6,653 nt of DNA from an uncultured Eubacteriales bacterium. Lineage in GTDB: Bacteria > Bacillota > Clostridia > Oscillospirales > CAG-272. A program made the translations under genes and the position numbers. The notes beneath the pieces are model-generated. The model did not search any database and was not told where the DNA came from. It saw only the letters and a list, made by a program, of their open reading frames with translations. The stretch's first letter is position 1. Each line of letters begins with the position of its first letter. Positions 6,310 through 6,653 of the stretch are shown here, piece after piece. The stretch covers positions 1 to 6,653 of the forward strand of contig USGH01000149.1 of the NCBI GenBank assembly GCA_900554225.1, given 5' to 3'.

Positions 6310-6653
6310 AAAGAAACGACCTACCCGCGGTCAGCGCAAATCCTACGAAAGAACATAGCAAAAACCTCACGTAGCCGCAGGCACGAACGACCTACCCCCC
6401 AATAATGAAAAACGAACGATACCAGCCCAACAACCCGACTGAAACGCGAACGATACAGAGCCGAACACAGAAAGCTGCACAACATTCGGAACTGGCGATT
6501 AACGATAGCACCTGAATACAGCTACCTAAATTGCCCCAAGCCCGCGGCAGCAGTAATGCCCCGCCGCAGCGGATAACCCCGGGGTGAGGAGGTGGAGTCC
6601 AGAGGATGGAGGAGAGGGGCTCCGCAGAGTCCTTCTCCTTCGTCCTTTGGTGC
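6310..6653. repeat. Half-unit 4 (minus orientation), runs off the window
   Basis: This opposes half-unit 3 and completes most of element 2. It repeats CACGTAGCCGCAGG (6368-6381), AATGAAAAACGAA (6403-6415), GAAACGCGAACGATACAG (6441-6458), CCGAACACA, a diverged GCACCTGAATACAGCTACC stretch, and CCCGCGGCAGC to CCGCCGCAGCGGATAACCCC (6541-6580). From about 6440 to 6580 it aligns directly with 4611-4755 of half-unit 2. It then diverges in sequence but keeps the long hairpin. The element's outer boundary is beyond base 6653. Confidence 0.75.
6538..6650 (+). ncRNA. Candidate structured RNA segment, copy 3, with 24-bp hairpin
   Basis: The GCGGC/GCCGC pair and AGCGGATAACCCC are retained, followed by ACCCCGGGGT (6575-6584) and then a hairpin with left arm 6599-6622, loop CGCA (6623-6626) and right arm 6627-6650. 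All 24 positions pair, five of them as G-U wobbles (6602-6647, 6607-6642, 6609-6640, 6616-6633, 6619-6630). The stem sequence differs from copy 1 (top of stem CTC/GAG instead of GAT/ATC), yet the loop and pairing are kept. This is compensatory change in the same strand sense as copies 1 and 2. Confidence 0.55.

Larger units (their letters stand above)
5690..6463. repeat. Right arm of the long inverted repeat
   Basis: This is an imperfect reverse complement of 4158-4880. In order it holds the boundary block GGTTTCGCCAATGGGGAATACC-type sequence (5710-5733), the hairpin (5774-5818), the CCGCTGCGGCGGGG to CTGCCGCGGGCTTATAG block (5842-5880), the core with CCTGCGGCTACGTGG (6037-6051), an asymmetric centre (about 6100-6300), and the start of half-unit 4. 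It is a few tens of bases longer than the left arm, partly because a 56-base repeat is present twice here. No gene is supported inside it. Confidence 0.85.

Overview
The window most likely comes from a GC-rich, Gram-positive, Clostridia-like gut bacterium, possibly of the Oscillospirales. This is inferred from a galactokinase variant with an N-T-G-G-N-H-A-D-L-N-type segment, the Clostridia-like form of RlmH (VVGSSYG), and a membrane-anchored WG-repeat protein. The sequence looks like a metagenome assembly, because it contains an implausible G/C homopolymer block.

Left half (1-3806): four genes on the + strand with short gaps. They are the 3' part of galactokinase (5' end outside the window), a small three-helix membrane protein of unknown function 4 bases downstream, the 23S rRNA methyltransferase RlmH with a good Shine-Dalgarno sequence, and a large secreted or membrane-anchored WG-repeat protein. 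They run in one direction and could be co-transcribed, but they do not form an obvious single pathway.

Right half (3807-6653): one 175-codon gene (4953-5480) with a strong ribosome binding site. Its protein looks SecB-like in general organisation, but this is a weak call. It sits between two elements of about 1 kb that have no credible genes. Each element is itself an imperfect palindrome built from two opposed half-units, and the second element is inverted relative to the first. Four half-units are therefore visible (+, -, +, -), and the gene is framed by an inverted repeat with arms of over 700 bases (about 4158-4880 and 5690-6463). Three half-units carry a long hairpin that pairs completely, using G-U wobbles, when read on one particular strand of the unit. 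Two of these hairpins have different stem sequences but the same CGCA loop, which suggests selection for RNA structure.

In the first half-unit, where this hairpin should begin, the sequence becomes 119 bases of pure G and C with a 33-base G run. This is probably a sequencing or assembly artefact, so the true sequence between about 4043 and 4161 is unknown. The repeat family and its hairpin are the main novelty candidates. Nothing in the window shows what mobilises or transcribes them.
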